From the NCBI RefSeq assembly GCF_003726035.1, contig NZ_QICD01000001.1, forward strand, positions 62,001-126,000: a stretch of DNA of 64,000 nucleotides. The letters are read 5' to 3'. Origin of the DNA: Paraeggerthella hongkongensis (lineage in GTDB: Bacteria > Actinomycetota > Coriobacteriia > Coriobacteriales > Eggerthellaceae). Shown one piece after another: positions 39,501 to 47,122 of this stretch; within the stretch, counting starts at the first letter, position 1; every line of letters starts with the position of its first letter. The translations under genes were made by a program, and so were the position numbers. The notes beneath the pieces were generated by a model, which saw only the letters and a list, made by a program, of their open reading frames with translations, was not told the DNA's origin and searched no databases.

Positions 39501-39610
39501 GTCTGGTCTGCCAACGCCGTACGCGTCGACGCGCCGAACGCGGCGACGGTTGCGCCCGTGATGGCTGCGGTCTTGACGAACGTGCGTCGAGACATGGTCA
39601 GTGTATCCAT
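36557..39610 (-). CDS. Catechol-dehydroxylase-like molybdopterin enzyme (dopamine dehydroxylase type)
   Basis: 1017 aa. Tat motif MSRRTFVK without lipobox. [4Fe-4S] ligands C53-x2-C56-x4-C61-x27-C89. The length, the opening and blocks such as HDAQDPHSGTSNLRAYQ agree with what I know of the Eggerthella/Gordonibacter catechol dehydroxylases (Dadh, Hcdh, Cadh), molybdoenzymes that remove the para hydroxyl of catechols such as dopamine or hydrocaffeate. Residue 506 is Arg (IQNC-R-AFDN), the state reported for active Dadh in E. lenta. The operon order catalytic-ferredoxin-anchor and the divergent LuxR also fit. Which catechol is used is open. Family assignment is from memory, not a search. Confidence 0.75.
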   Translation of the reverse strand: MDTLTMSRRTFVKTAAITGATVAAFGASTRTALADQTYSEVSGNDTVAVKTCCRGCGKMECGVKVIVQNGRAIRIEGDEGAYQSMGNCCTKSQSSIQAAYHPDRLHYPMKRTNPKGEEPGWQRITWDEAMETIISNFMEIKGKYGGESIACQVGTSRIWCMHSESILKNMLETPNNIEAWQICKGPRHFATTMVSQFAMSWMETITRPKVYVQWGGASELSNYDDSCRTTVDVASRADIHISCDPRMANMGKEADYWQHLRPGTDGALALAWTNVIIEKKLYDDLYVKKWTNAPFLVCEDIEPSGFPTVRTDGSYWDVKTHLLKESDVKEGGSPYKFLVYDNNWEKLKAQGIEHEYGPFTWFNADQEGVIDETGGFWEGENYDSEKARQGREAAQDNLLPGQTQGWLPDPMPFDPAIDPALEGEFEIELKDGKKHKVKPVWEHYKARAAEFKPEVAAEITGIPASEIEAAATAYGTRLDPSTGYGNGGIQYMLAVEHGCNAIQNCRAFDNLVGITGNMDTPGGNRGPTIVPIDGDLQGFSAWAPGASTPPAEVNQKQIGIEKFPLISWWQYWCDSHSLWTAVLTGDPYPVRALWNESGNFMSQSNSTTAWEALLSLDFFVDLNLWHTPQNDTADIILPVAHWIELNSPRASQGSAGAMGATVKCVQPPAEAKYDPEIVMDLARRMKWKWTDEPGNEWPDIQWQLDDSIKLLTDDELTYTTWHVENGVPTYERHGVPMAEVKPKYKTWDEYVEAFQKHGWWQAKDIEPRNWGTYRRYQTGAMRARDRVWARLDYTAGKGIGDWKPGWFTPTMKQEIWSTVMESHHPDRKDWWLPSWVEPPHGPKDGDRIKEYPLTATTGRRIPVYFHSEHRQLPWCRELWPVPRVEINPKTAAEYGIEQGDWVWIETEWGKIREVADLYYGVDEDVINLEHTWWYPEVQEAGHGFQFSQVNQLIDHDAQDPHSGTSNLRAYQVKIYKATPENSPFNNPVPCDSNGTPIIHTSDDPRLKEWLPVYEGRE

Positions 39611-39784
39611 ACTCCTCCTCCTTCTCCTTGCTTCTCGTCTTCTCCTCGTTTGCGGATGAGAGGGAAGGGGGCTGCCGTGGGCCGTGGCCCGACGGTGCAG
39701 AGTCCCTCGTTTCCGCGGTCATGACCTTACGGATGCGAGGGGGTTGCGAGCATCGCTTAAAGCTTGCGAGGGCGTGATCAACGC

Positions 39785-39802
39785 ATCATAAATTCTTATG
39801 AT
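39785..39802. promoter_or_regulatory. 18-bp inverted repeat between the catechol-dehydroxylase-like operon and LuxR-E
   Basis: ATCATAA-ATTC-TTATGAT, followed after seven bases by a further ATCATGA half-site. It resembles the module 1 site ATCATCA-AAAAC-TGATGAT. It lies in the 376-bp divergent region 39611-39986, which otherwise holds the LuxR-E promoter. Probable LuxR-E binding site (inference). Confidence 0.55.
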
Positions 39803-39915
39803 TTTGCAATCATGAAAAAGAGTAGGCACGTTTGACCTGGTATTTTATTCAGCGGTCTCTAAAATATCTCGAAACTAGGATAAATGTGTCCACGAACGCG
39901 CGCACTGCTTTTTCG

Positions 39916-39921
39916 TATAAT
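39916..39921 (+). promoter_or_regulatory. -10 box of the LuxR-E promoter
   Basis: A perfect TATAAT 65 bp before ATG 39987. The -35 position is not recognisable, which fits an activator-dependent promoter. Confidence 0.5.
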
Positions 39922-39986
39922 CGAACGCGCCGGCAGAGGGGCTGGCGCAAGAGGCGTTTCTCATTGGCTCGAGGGGTGGGGGGAGC

Positions 39987-41450
39987 ATGGAGCAGCTTCG
40001 TACTGCATGGGATTCCACGTTGGGAAAGCATCTTTCCCTGAAACGCGTAGCGGGCCTGGCCTTGCTGTGGCTTTGGATGATCATGATGTTCTACAGCATT
40101 GTGCCGTACGGGTTTTCGTCGGACGTGCGTGGTTCTTTGTACGCGAGTTTGCTTGTATCGCTGGTGACCATGGTGGTTACCATGCTGTTCGTGGTTGTGA
40201 TCGTGCGGCGCGAGCGGATATGTCGGAACCGGTCTGTTGTGGCGGGGTCGGCTGTGATGATGTGCTTGGGCAGCGCGCTCACGCCGTTCTCCGATCCGAA
40301 CACGCCGACGGGCATGCTTGTTCTGGGCATCAGCGCCATCATGACCGGCACGGGGTCCGCCGTTTTGTTCCTGTGCTGGATTGAACATCTGTCCAGTTTG
40401 GGCGGACGTCTTGCCCTGGTGGAACTTGCCTTGTCGCTGTGCATGGCGTTCATTGCGGGCTTCATTCTCATTGCCACTCCGCCGCTTCCCGCCATCGTGA
40501 CCGTAGCGGCGGTTCCCGTTGGATCGGCGTGGCTGCTTCGATCGTGCTCGCAAAGCGACGCTCAGCTTGTCAAGGAAACCGAAGAGCCTTTGTCTCGGAA
40601 TACGATCGCGCTGTTCGTGAAGTCGCTTGCGGGGGCGGCCCTTATCGGCGCGCTGGCGGGCTTTTTCGACGTGGTCTCGGGGTGCAAAACCTATGAAGTG
40701 CAGGATATTTTCGGAGCGTACCTGTTTCTTGCCGGGTTCATCGGCGCGCTGACGGTGTGCTTGATCGCGGTGTTTCTGCATCGCGACAGCATATTCTTCT
40801 CGTATCGGCTTTCCATGCTCATGCTGTGCTTGGGCTGCTTGTCCACGCCGTTTCTGGCAGACAACAACACGTATTCGAGCGCGCTCATATTCGGCGGGTA
40901 CCACTGCTACGTCATGGTGCTGTGCGTGGTGTGCATCGACGTGGCAACCAGTTTCAAGATTGGGGCCGCACGGGCGATCGGGCTGGGATTCGTTGCCCTG
41001 TACGGTGGCGAAACCATGGGATCTTTGTTTGCTCATTCCCTGGAGGCTACCGGCATTCCCTTGTTCGACCTCACCGTGGTGACGTTGGTGGCCGTATCGA
41101 TCCTGTTCATTGCGCATCTGTTCCTGTTTACGGAAACCGACCTGATCAAAATAGGCATTGGCGAAGTCAGCATGGTTGCGCCCGTTTCGGAGGACGTCGA
41201 GGAAAGCCGGGAGAGCCAGGTTGATCCCTGCGATGTTATCGCCGGTCGCTTTGGGCTTTCGCCGCGCGAAACCGACGTTTTGCCGCTTTTGCTGGAGGGG
41301 CGAACCATATCGCGCATTCAGGAGACGCTGTTCATATCGGCGGGAACGGTCAGTACGCACATCAGGCACATCTACCAGAAGACCGGCGTGAACAACCGCC
41401 AAGAGCTGATCGATTTGGCGCACGGCTCGCTCGAGGACGGGGCGGTTTAG
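39987..41450 (+). CDS. LuxR-E: membrane-embedded LuxR-type regulator
   Basis: 487 aa. About 12 membrane segments from residue ~18 to ~395, then a LuxR HTH (LSPRETDVLPLLLEG, SAGTVSTHIRHIYQKTGV). GGTGGGGGGAG precedes the ATG. Divergent from the catechol-dehydroxylase-like operon; comparable pairings are known in Eggerthella. The hybrid regulator gene follows after six bases, so the two are probably made together. Confidence 0.87.
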   Translation: MEQLRTAWDSTLGKHLSLKRVAGLALLWLWMIMMFYSIVPYGFSSDVRGSLYASLLVSLVTMVVTMLFVVVIVRRERICRNRSVVAGSAVMMCLGSALTPFSDPNTPTGMLVLGISAIMTGTGSAVLFLCWIEHLSSLGGRLALVELALSLCMAFIAGFILIATPPLPAIVTVAAVPVGSAWLLRSCSQSDAQLVKETEEPLSRNTIALFVKSLAGAALIGALAGFFDVVSGCKTYEVQDIFGAYLFLAGFIGALTVCLIAVFLHRDSIFFSYRLSMLMLCLGCLSTPFLADNNTYSSALIFGGYHCYVMVLCVVCIDVATSFKIGAARAIGLGFVALYGGETMGSLFAHSLEATGIPLFDLTVVTLVAVSILFIAHLFLFTETDLIKIGIGEVSMVAPVSEDVEESRESQVDPCDVIAGRFGLSPRETDVLPLLLEGRTISRIQETLFISAGTVSTHIRHIYQKTGVNNRQELIDLAHGSLEDGAV

Positions 41451-41456
41451 CGCGCG

Positions 41457-41990
41457 ATGGAAACGACTTACCTTCACGAATACGTATGCGTTGCGCGGCT
41501 GGGCAGTTTCACGGCTGCTGCGGGCGAGCTGCATCTTACCCAGTCGACGTTGAGCAAGCACATTGCCGTGCTCGAACGCGAGTACGGGGTTGATTTGTTC
41601 GTGCGCGAACGCAGCGGCGTGCGGTTGACCGAGGCAGGAAGGGTTCTGTATGCCCAGGCCGTGAAGCTAGAACGCGTGCTTGCGCAAACCCGAGCGCTTT
41701 TGCAGGCCGTGCCTTCGGGGGTCGTTTCCGATATGGGCGTGGCCTGGGACGTTCGACGCAACACCGAGCTGCGTTGCAAGTGCCGTCGAGCGGCCGAGAA
41801 GTTCGGTTTGACCGATCGGGAAGCAGGGGCGCTCGTTCTTTACCTGGAGGAACGCGGGTTCGACGGCATTCAGGAAGAACTGGGTGTCGGGCGCGATGAC
41901 GTGGCCGAGGTTCTGGGCGGCGCGTACCGGAAGCTGGGCGCGGAGGGCAAGCAGGACGCCCTTGATCTCATCCATTCCATTTCGGAATGA
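41457..41990 (+). CDS. Hybrid regulator: LysR-type winged helix joined to a LuxR-like HTH
   Basis: 177 aa. Residues ~1-75 are a LysR DNA-binding domain (YVCVARLGSFTAAAGELHLT, STLSKHIAVLE, FVRERSGVRLTEAGR). Instead of the usual ~200-residue effector domain, the C-terminal ~62 residues (FGLTDREAGALVLYLEERG, IQEELGVGRDDVAEVLGGAY) line up with the HTH of LuxR-E just upstream: same GL-x-RE opening, IQE-x-L, and a DLIHS-type end. Some HTH positions are altered, for example ...VLGGAYRK in place of IRHIYQK, so the second domain may bind protein rather than DNA. Six bases from LuxR-E. Confidence 0.72.
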   Translation: METTYLHEYVCVARLGSFTAAAGELHLTQSTLSKHIAVLEREYGVDLFVRERSGVRLTEAGRVLYAQAVKLERVLAQTRALLQAVPSGVVSDMGVAWDVRRNTELRCKCRRAAEKFGLTDREAGALVLYLEERGFDGIQEELGVGRDDVAEVLGGAYRKLGAEGKQDALDLIHSISE

Positions 41991-42112
41991 TCGTAGACCC
42001 GACCGAAGCGGTTGGGCATACTGGGACGGTAGCTGAGCACTTGATACGAAGCTGGGGGGCTTCAAGGCAGAGGGCTTCATCTTTGGAACTGCAAGAAGAT
42101 GGAGGCCTGACA

Positions 42113-43900
42113 ATGAGTGCTGATACTGTTGCATCAGTCGAAGACGTGATGCGATTTCTTTTGGATTTGGACGACGGCGCCTGTGCGCGCATCGAGCGTC
42201 CTTCATCCGTCGATCTCACCGATGCGTTTCTTGCGAAGGCGAACCAGCGGGCTGCTGCCGGCGCGCGCGTGCTCGTCGTGTGCGCAGACACCGTGGCCGA
42301 GCGCCGCTACCTTGACCGCTTGCCCGCGTATCCGGCTTTGGACGCTGCCGCCGTTTCCACGATGGAACGCGTTGCGCTTAGCGTGGCGGCGCTGGACGAA
42401 GTGCGCGCGGCGACGAATCGCGATCCGCGAATCCTGGACGCCAACGAGCTCGACGTGCTCATGGAGGACATGAAGGTGAGCGGCCTCAAGCCGCGTCGCC
42501 TGCGCGAAATGCTCAAATTCTTCTACAAAGGCTTGAGCGAGTATGCCAACGAGCAGAACGATTGGCTGATCAACTACGAAGAGCAGCATTTGTTCGCCAT
42601 GCTGTCGGAGAACATGGAAGTGCGTCGCGCCATGCTTCCGTTCGAGGTGTCGGCCTTGGCGTATCGCGGCATGGTAGATGCGGGCGTCGAGCGCGAGCCT
42701 TTGACGGTGCTCGTGGACGACTACGGCACGCTGAGCAAAGCGTCGCAACGGCTTATCGAGCACCTCGCCACCGACGGGATGGTGGTTGCAGGAACGACTG
42801 CCCCCGTATGCAACGCCGAGGAAGCGTATCCGTGCGGGGAGGGGTTTAGAACGTTTGCCGAGCGTCGCGATGCTGCATGCGTGCGCGTGGGCGAAGCCGC
42901 CCAGCCGGTGCGCACGTGCGCGGTGCTGGACAGCCCGGTGGACGAATTCGCGTTCGTGGCCGATGCCGTTGCGCAGCGCTTGGAGGAGGGCATGGACCCG
43001 GACGACGTGCTGGTGGCCGTTCCCAACAAAACATGGGCGTCCCAGATTGCATCGGCGCTCGAACGGCGCGGCGTGGCCGTCTGCGTGGACGCAGGACCTG
43101 CGAAGATCAAAGGGGATCCTCGCACGCCAGGCGAGTTTTCTCACATGAAGCTCGCCTCTTTCCTGCGCTTGCTGAGAAACCCGAACGACTTGCCGGCGTT
43201 GCGCTCATGGCTGGGATTCGGCGATTGGCTGCTTCGCTCCGATGCGTTTTTGGAGCTTATGGCGTATGCGCGCAACCATGAGACGACGGTGCCGCAGGCT
43301 ATTGCGGATTTACGTCGCGTGCCCGATGCCGAGCGCGCTTCCGAGGTGTTCGGGAAGCTGGACGCTCCGTTGGACGAGCTTGCCGCCCTGCAGGATGCTT
43401 GTCGATCCGGTTTGACGCGCGACCAGGCCATCACGCTGTTCGAAGGCGCTGGCATGTTGCTTACGCCTGCGCAGCAGGCGCTGTTGGGCGACGATCCCAA
43501 CCATGCTGACATTGACGGACTTGCCGCGAGCGCGTTCGGCGGCCCGGTGCGATCGGGCGACGGGACCGGCGTGGTGGTTGCGCCGTACCGGCGCTGCCAC
43601 GGGCGCTTCTCGCGCGCGACGTTCGTGACCGGCTTGGTGGGCGGGTTTCTTCCAGCGCTTGACGCGGTGGACGACAAATTCACCATCGACCATCGCCGTG
43701 CTGCCCTGGAGCGCGAGCGCGCGCTGTTCGAGGACGTTGCCGCTACGGCTCAGGATCAGACGGTATGCACATGGTTCAAGCGCGACCTCTTGGAGAACAC
43801 CGCATCGTTGAACATGCAAACCGGGCGCGTGTTCGTGAAGGATGACGTGCGCTACGCGACGCTGGTTCCCTCCGAGTTCGTTTCCGGCCTGACATCTTAG
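42113..43900 (+). CDS. Degenerate UvrD/Rep-helicase-like protein without Walker A
   Basis: 595 aa. Several UvrD-type landmarks can be seen in order but altered: LTVLVDDYGTLSKASQRLI at the place of motif II (DExQ changed to DDYG), DDVLVAVPNKTWASQIASAL, RATFVTGLVGGFLP, and ALERERALFEDVAATAQD at motif VI. No GxGKT nucleotide-binding loop is present near the N-terminus. It is probably not an active helicase. The start at 42113 has GGAGG upstream. First gene of an operon with a TorD-like chaperone and iron-sulfur proteins, so a role in redox-enzyme maturation or regulation is possible (inference). Confidence 0.65.
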   Translation: MSADTVASVEDVMRFLLDLDDGACARIERPSSVDLTDAFLAKANQRAAAGARVLVVCADTVAERRYLDRLPAYPALDAAAVSTMERVALSVAALDEVRAATNRDPRILDANELDVLMEDMKVSGLKPRRLREMLKFFYKGLSEYANEQNDWLINYEEQHLFAMLSENMEVRRAMLPFEVSALAYRGMVDAGVEREPLTVLVDDYGTLSKASQRLIEHLATDGMVVAGTTAPVCNAEEAYPCGEGFRTFAERRDAACVRVGEAAQPVRTCAVLDSPVDEFAFVADAVAQRLEEGMDPDDVLVAVPNKTWASQIASALERRGVAVCVDAGPAKIKGDPRTPGEFSHMKLASFLRLLRNPNDLPALRSWLGFGDWLLRSDAFLELMAYARNHETTVPQAIADLRRVPDAERASEVFGKLDAPLDELAALQDACRSGLTRDQAITLFEGAGMLLTPAQQALLGDDPNHADIDGLAASAFGGPVRSGDGTGVVVAPYRRCHGRFSRATFVTGLVGGFLPALDAVDDKFTIDHRRAALERERALFEDVAATAQDQTVCTWFKRDLLENTASLNMQTGRVFVKDDVRYATLVPSEFVSGLTS

Positions 43901-43942
43901 CAGGACAACTTCTTTGCACCGTTCAATTGAAAGGAACATGAT

Positions 43943-44704
43943 ATGAGCGATATGGACGTGTTCGTTATCGACGACGATTTCGACCCCCTGGCTGATCTCG
44001 AGTTGGTGGAGGAGGGCGAGGGTCAGGAAACCGACTACATGCCTCCCATCCCCGACGCCGACAAAAGCGTGATGCCTGAAGTGATTCCCCTGACGCCCCA
44101 GGAGCGCATTGAAAAGCTGCTGGCGGGTATTCCGGGGCAGCAGTTCCGCTTGCTGCGTGCAGTGGAGCTGTGCGCCGAGCCGAAGACGCTCGACGAGGTG
44201 GTGGAGGTTCTTGACGTCGAGTATCCGCAGCGCGCGAGCGTGTACGACGCCGCGCAGGTGGTGCGGCTGCTGGAGCGCGACGGCGCGCTGGAGCGGCTTG
44301 AGGACGAAGCGTCGGCCGATGAGCCGCCGGTTGAGCAGGATCCGGAGGCGGACTACCTGGTGGTGACGCCTGCTCCCTTGGCTCGCTTCGTTGCGACGGA
44401 GGCGGGGCTGCAGGCGGTTGCCGACCATGTGGGAGAGCGCGTGGTCGTGGACATGTTAAACGAAGAGCCGCAGTACCTGCCGCTGTACCGCACCATTCTT
44501 GAGATGTGCTCGGTTGAGGGCGGCGGCAGCACCAAGGAGCTGAACGCGGTCGTCGACGTGGACCCGCTGTGCGAGGAGCCGCGCCGTTTCTGCACGTACT
44601 TTTTGGGCAAGCTCGAAACCGCTGGCGCTTTGGTCTGGCGCGATGCCTGGGTGGTTACCGACTTGGGCGCGCGCGTGTTCGCATCCGATATCTTCGCAAA
44701 CTAG
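43943..44704 (+). CDS. Unknown protein with probable winged-helix segments
   Basis: 253 aa, not recognised. The first ~60 residues are acidic (DDDFDP, EEGEGQE) and probably disordered. Residues ~60-120 and ~165-250 look like two helical, winged-helix-like units (FRLLRAVELCAEPKTLDEVVE; YRTILEMC...STKELNAVVD). No membrane segment or cysteine motif. It begins 42 bases after the degenerate helicase gene and 14 bases before TorD4, so it belongs to the same operon. Confidence 0.75.
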   Translation: MSDMDVFVIDDDFDPLADLELVEEGEGQETDYMPPIPDADKSVMPEVIPLTPQERIEKLLAGIPGQQFRLLRAVELCAEPKTLDEVVEVLDVEYPQRASVYDAAQVVRLLERDGALERLEDEASADEPPVEQDPEADYLVVTPAPLARFVATEAGLQAVADHVGERVVVDMLNEEPQYLPLYRTILEMCSVEGGGSTKELNAVVDVDPLCEEPRRFCTYFLGKLETAGALVWRDAWVVTDLGARVFASDIFAN

Positions 44705-44718
44705 AACGGGGGAGCATC

Positions 44719-45429
44719 ATGTCTCAGGATCAGGAAATCAGTTTCGTCGACGTTCTGCGCGGCCGCATGGCAACGTACCAGTTTCTCTCGCGTTTGTTTC
44801 GCGTTGAGGTCGACCAGGAGCTCTACGACACGCTGCTGGCGATGCGCTTCCCAGCAAACACCGGAAACAACCTGGTAGACGAGGGGTATCGTCTGATATG
44901 CGGGTACTTGAGCCGTGCCGACGGCCCGGTTCTCACCGAGCTGGCCGTCGATTACGTGCATGCGTTCATCGGGTCGGGCAACGACGGGTTCTCCGCTGCG
45001 TATCCGTTCGAGTCGGTGTACACCAGCCCGAAGCGCCTCATGATGCAGGACGCGCGCGACGAGGTGCTGGTGCTGTACCACGCCGCCGGCTTGGACAAGC
45101 AGGAAAGTTGGAAAGAGGGCGAGGACCACATTGCGCTGGAGTTGGAATTCGAGCAGATTCTTATAGAGCGCGCCGTTTCGGCATGCGAGGCCGATGACGA
45201 GGACGCGTGCTTCAAGCTGCTTTTGTCGCAGCGCAACTTCCTGGAAGATCATTTGTTGGCGTGGTACCCCATGATGGCGAAGGACATGGAAAAATTCCCC
45301 AAGACCGACTTCTATCGCGGGCTGGGCAAGCTGACGTTGGGCTTTTTGCAGAACGACCTGGAGTTCCTTGACGCTGTTTTGGCCGAAAGGAAGGAAGCGG
45401 TCGCTGCTGTCGAGGGCGAGGTTGCGTAA
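44719..45429 (+). CDS. TorD4: TorD-family chaperone
   Basis: 236 aa, all-helical. The block YPFESVYTSPKRLMMQDARDEV is the conserved TorD core, and FLEDHLLAWYPMMAKDM is the second conserved segment. The ATG follows GGGGGAG. No molybdoenzyme is directly adjacent; the next gene is a Tat-exported NapG-like ferredoxin, so the client may be that protein or a distant enzyme. The stop overlaps the next ATG by one base (TAATG). Confidence 0.85.
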   Translation: MSQDQEISFVDVLRGRMATYQFLSRLFRVEVDQELYDTLLAMRFPANTGNNLVDEGYRLICGYLSRADGPVLTELAVDYVHAFIGSGNDGFSAAYPFESVYTSPKRLMMQDARDEVLVLYHAAGLDKQESWKEGEDHIALELEFEQILIERAVSACEADDEDACFKLLLSQRNFLEDHLLAWYPMMAKDMEKFPKTDFYRGLGKLTLGFLQNDLEFLDAVLAERKEAVAAVEGEVA

Positions 45430-46070
45430 TGGCCGCTCATGACGAAGAGGTTGAATCCGGCGCCGGCCCTGCGGTGTCGCGCCGCACGTTCGCTTTGGGG
45501 GCGGTGGGGGCATGCGCCGTCATCGGCCTGGGCGGAGTGAAGTACCTTCCCAGCAAGACGTTGCTGCGCCCTCCGGGAGGCCAGGACGAAGAGCAGCTTG
45601 TTCGAGGCTGCTTGCATTGCGAGCGGTGCCGAGAAATATGCCCGAAGCATGCCATCGCCCCTGCTCATCTGGAAGACGGCATCTTGAACGCCCGTACGCC
45701 GCGCATGGATTTCAAGGCGGGTTGGTGCGATTTCTGCGAAAACGAGCCGGGCGGTCCGAAGTGCGTGGCCGTGTGCCCCACCCATGCGCTTTCGAGTCCT
45801 GATCCGTCGAAAGCCATCATCGGCAAAGCGGTGCTCGTGCGTGATTGGTGCTTGGCGCAGCGCGGAATGGGGTGCCACGAATGCGTGGACGTGTGCCAGT
45901 ACGAGGCGATCGAGCTGGGCTACGACGGCGTTCCCGTAGTGGACATGGACGCCTGCAACGGATGCGGCGCGTGCGAGCTGGCGTGCATTTCGTTGAGTGC
46001 GGGCTCCATTGGCGTGGGCGCGACCGATCGCGCCATCGTCATCAGGCCGGTCGATGAAGTGGAGGCGTAA
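45429..46070 (+). CDS. NapG-like Tat-exported four-cluster ferredoxin
   Basis: 213 aa. Tat motif (SRRTFALG) followed by a hydrophobic stretch, then four cysteine groups: CLHCERCREIC, CDFC...CVAVC, CHECVDVC and CNGCGACELAC. This is the NapG/MauM layout. NapG with NapH passes electrons from menaquinol to a reductase on the outer face. Translationally coupled to TorD4 and five bases from the NapH-like gene. No nitrate reductase is in the window, so the acceptor is something else. Confidence 0.88.
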   Translation: MAAHDEEVESGAGPAVSRRTFALGAVGACAVIGLGGVKYLPSKTLLRPPGGQDEEQLVRGCLHCERCREICPKHAIAPAHLEDGILNARTPRMDFKAGWCDFCENEPGGPKCVAVCPTHALSSPDPSKAIIGKAVLVRDWCLAQRGMGCHECVDVCQYEAIELGYDGVPVVDMDACNGCGACELACISLSAGSIGVGATDRAIVIRPVDEVEA

Positions 46071-46074
46071 GGCT

Positions 46075-47118
46075 ATGAAGAAGTTCAACACGTACCGGCT
46101 TCGCTTTCTGATCATGCTGGCCGTTGTTGCGGTTGTCGCCATGGGGTATTTCACGGCGGGCGGCATCGGCAACCTGTGCGGCATCGGGTTCGAGTCCATT
46201 ACGCTTTTGTGCCCGCTGGGCGCGCTTTTGGCTATGATAGCGGAGCGGACGGCCATCCCGATGGCCGTTGTGAGCGTGGTGGCCGTGCTTGTGGCCTGCA
46301 TTGCTCTGGGAAAGGTGTTCTGCTCGTGGGTGTGCCCGGTCCACTTCATGTCGGGCTTGCGCCGAAAGAAGGACAAGAAGGCTCCCGGCAAGCGCGCAGC
46401 CGAAGGCGCGGCTCACCTGGCTGCGGAGGCGTCGGATGCCGCGGAGGCGGAGGCGTTTCTCGAGCCTGCTCCCTTGACGGCGTCCGAGCGCAAGGCTTTG
46501 GGCGGGTGCGCAACCTGCGCGTCTCCGTGCGGAAAGAGCAAGGGCGTCAAGATAGACAGCCGTCACGGCATTCTGGCGGCCGCGCTGGGCTCGACGCTGA
46601 TCTTCGGTTTTCCCGTGTTCTGCCTGATCTGTCCTATCGGCCTGACGTTTGCCACGGTGTTGCTGGTCATGCGCTTGTTCGCGTTCGGCGATGTCACGTG
46701 GACGGTGCTCGCGTTTCCCGCCATCATCCTTATCGAGATACTGTTGCTGCCGAAATGGTGTCAGCGTTTCTGCCCTCTAGGAGCTTTGCTTTCCCTGTTC
46801 AGCGGGTTGAACCGAACGTTTCGCCCCCAGGTGAACGCGGAGACGTGCCTGCGCGAGTCGCAGGGGAAGGCGTGCAACCTGTGCGAGAAGGCGTGCCCTG
46901 AGGGCATCAACTTGCACGACGTTGCGGCGGGGGAGACGACGCTCAACGATTGCAGCAAGTGTCGGGCGTGCGCAGACGTTTGCCCCGAGCATGCCATCAC
47001 GTTTCCCCTGTTTCCGAAAAAGACAGCGCAGATATCGATGATTACTGGCGAAGCCGAGCCTGTTCGGGCGGATGGTCCTGCTGACGAGGCGGCCTCGTTC
47101 GAGGCGGAAGGGAGGTAG
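46075..47118 (+). CDS. NapH-like membrane iron-sulfur protein
   Basis: 347 aa. Membrane segments carry the NapH-type motifs CSWVCPVHFMSG, CLICPIGLTF and CQRFCPLGALL; two classical ferredoxin groups (CNLCEKACPEGI, CSKCRACADVCPEHAI) are near the C-terminus. An Ala/Glu-rich insert lies around residue 105-135. The family oxidises menaquinol and works with NapG. Follows NapG-like by four bases and precedes the polyferredoxin by four. Confidence 0.88.
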   Translation: MKKFNTYRLRFLIMLAVVAVVAMGYFTAGGIGNLCGIGFESITLLCPLGALLAMIAERTAIPMAVVSVVAVLVACIALGKVFCSWVCPVHFMSGLRRKKDKKAPGKRAAEGAAHLAAEASDAAEAEAFLEPAPLTASERKALGGCATCASPCGKSKGVKIDSRHGILAAALGSTLIFGFPVFCLICPIGLTFATVLLVMRLFAFGDVTWTVLAFPAIILIEILLLPKWCQRFCPLGALLSLFSGLNRTFRPQVNAETCLRESQGKACNLCEKACPEGINLHDVAAGETTLNDCSKCRACADVCPEHAITFPLFPKKTAQISMITGEAEPVRADGPADEAASFEAEGR

Positions 47119-47122
47119 CGCT

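Noticed and set aside
35942-39724. 1260-codon open frame on the plus strand opposite the catechol-dehydroxylase-like operon
   Set aside because: It runs antisense across two well-supported genes, has no ribosome site and reads as low-complexity His/Val/Asp/Gly-rich sequence typical of a shadow frame.
42113-43900. Call as an active UvrD/PcrA helicase
   Set aside because: No Walker A loop and motif II is changed, so only a degenerate relative is supported.
45429-47118. Part of a periplasmic nitrate reductase operon
   Set aside because: NapG- and NapH-like genes are present but no napA, napB or napD in the window, so nitrate reduction is not supported.
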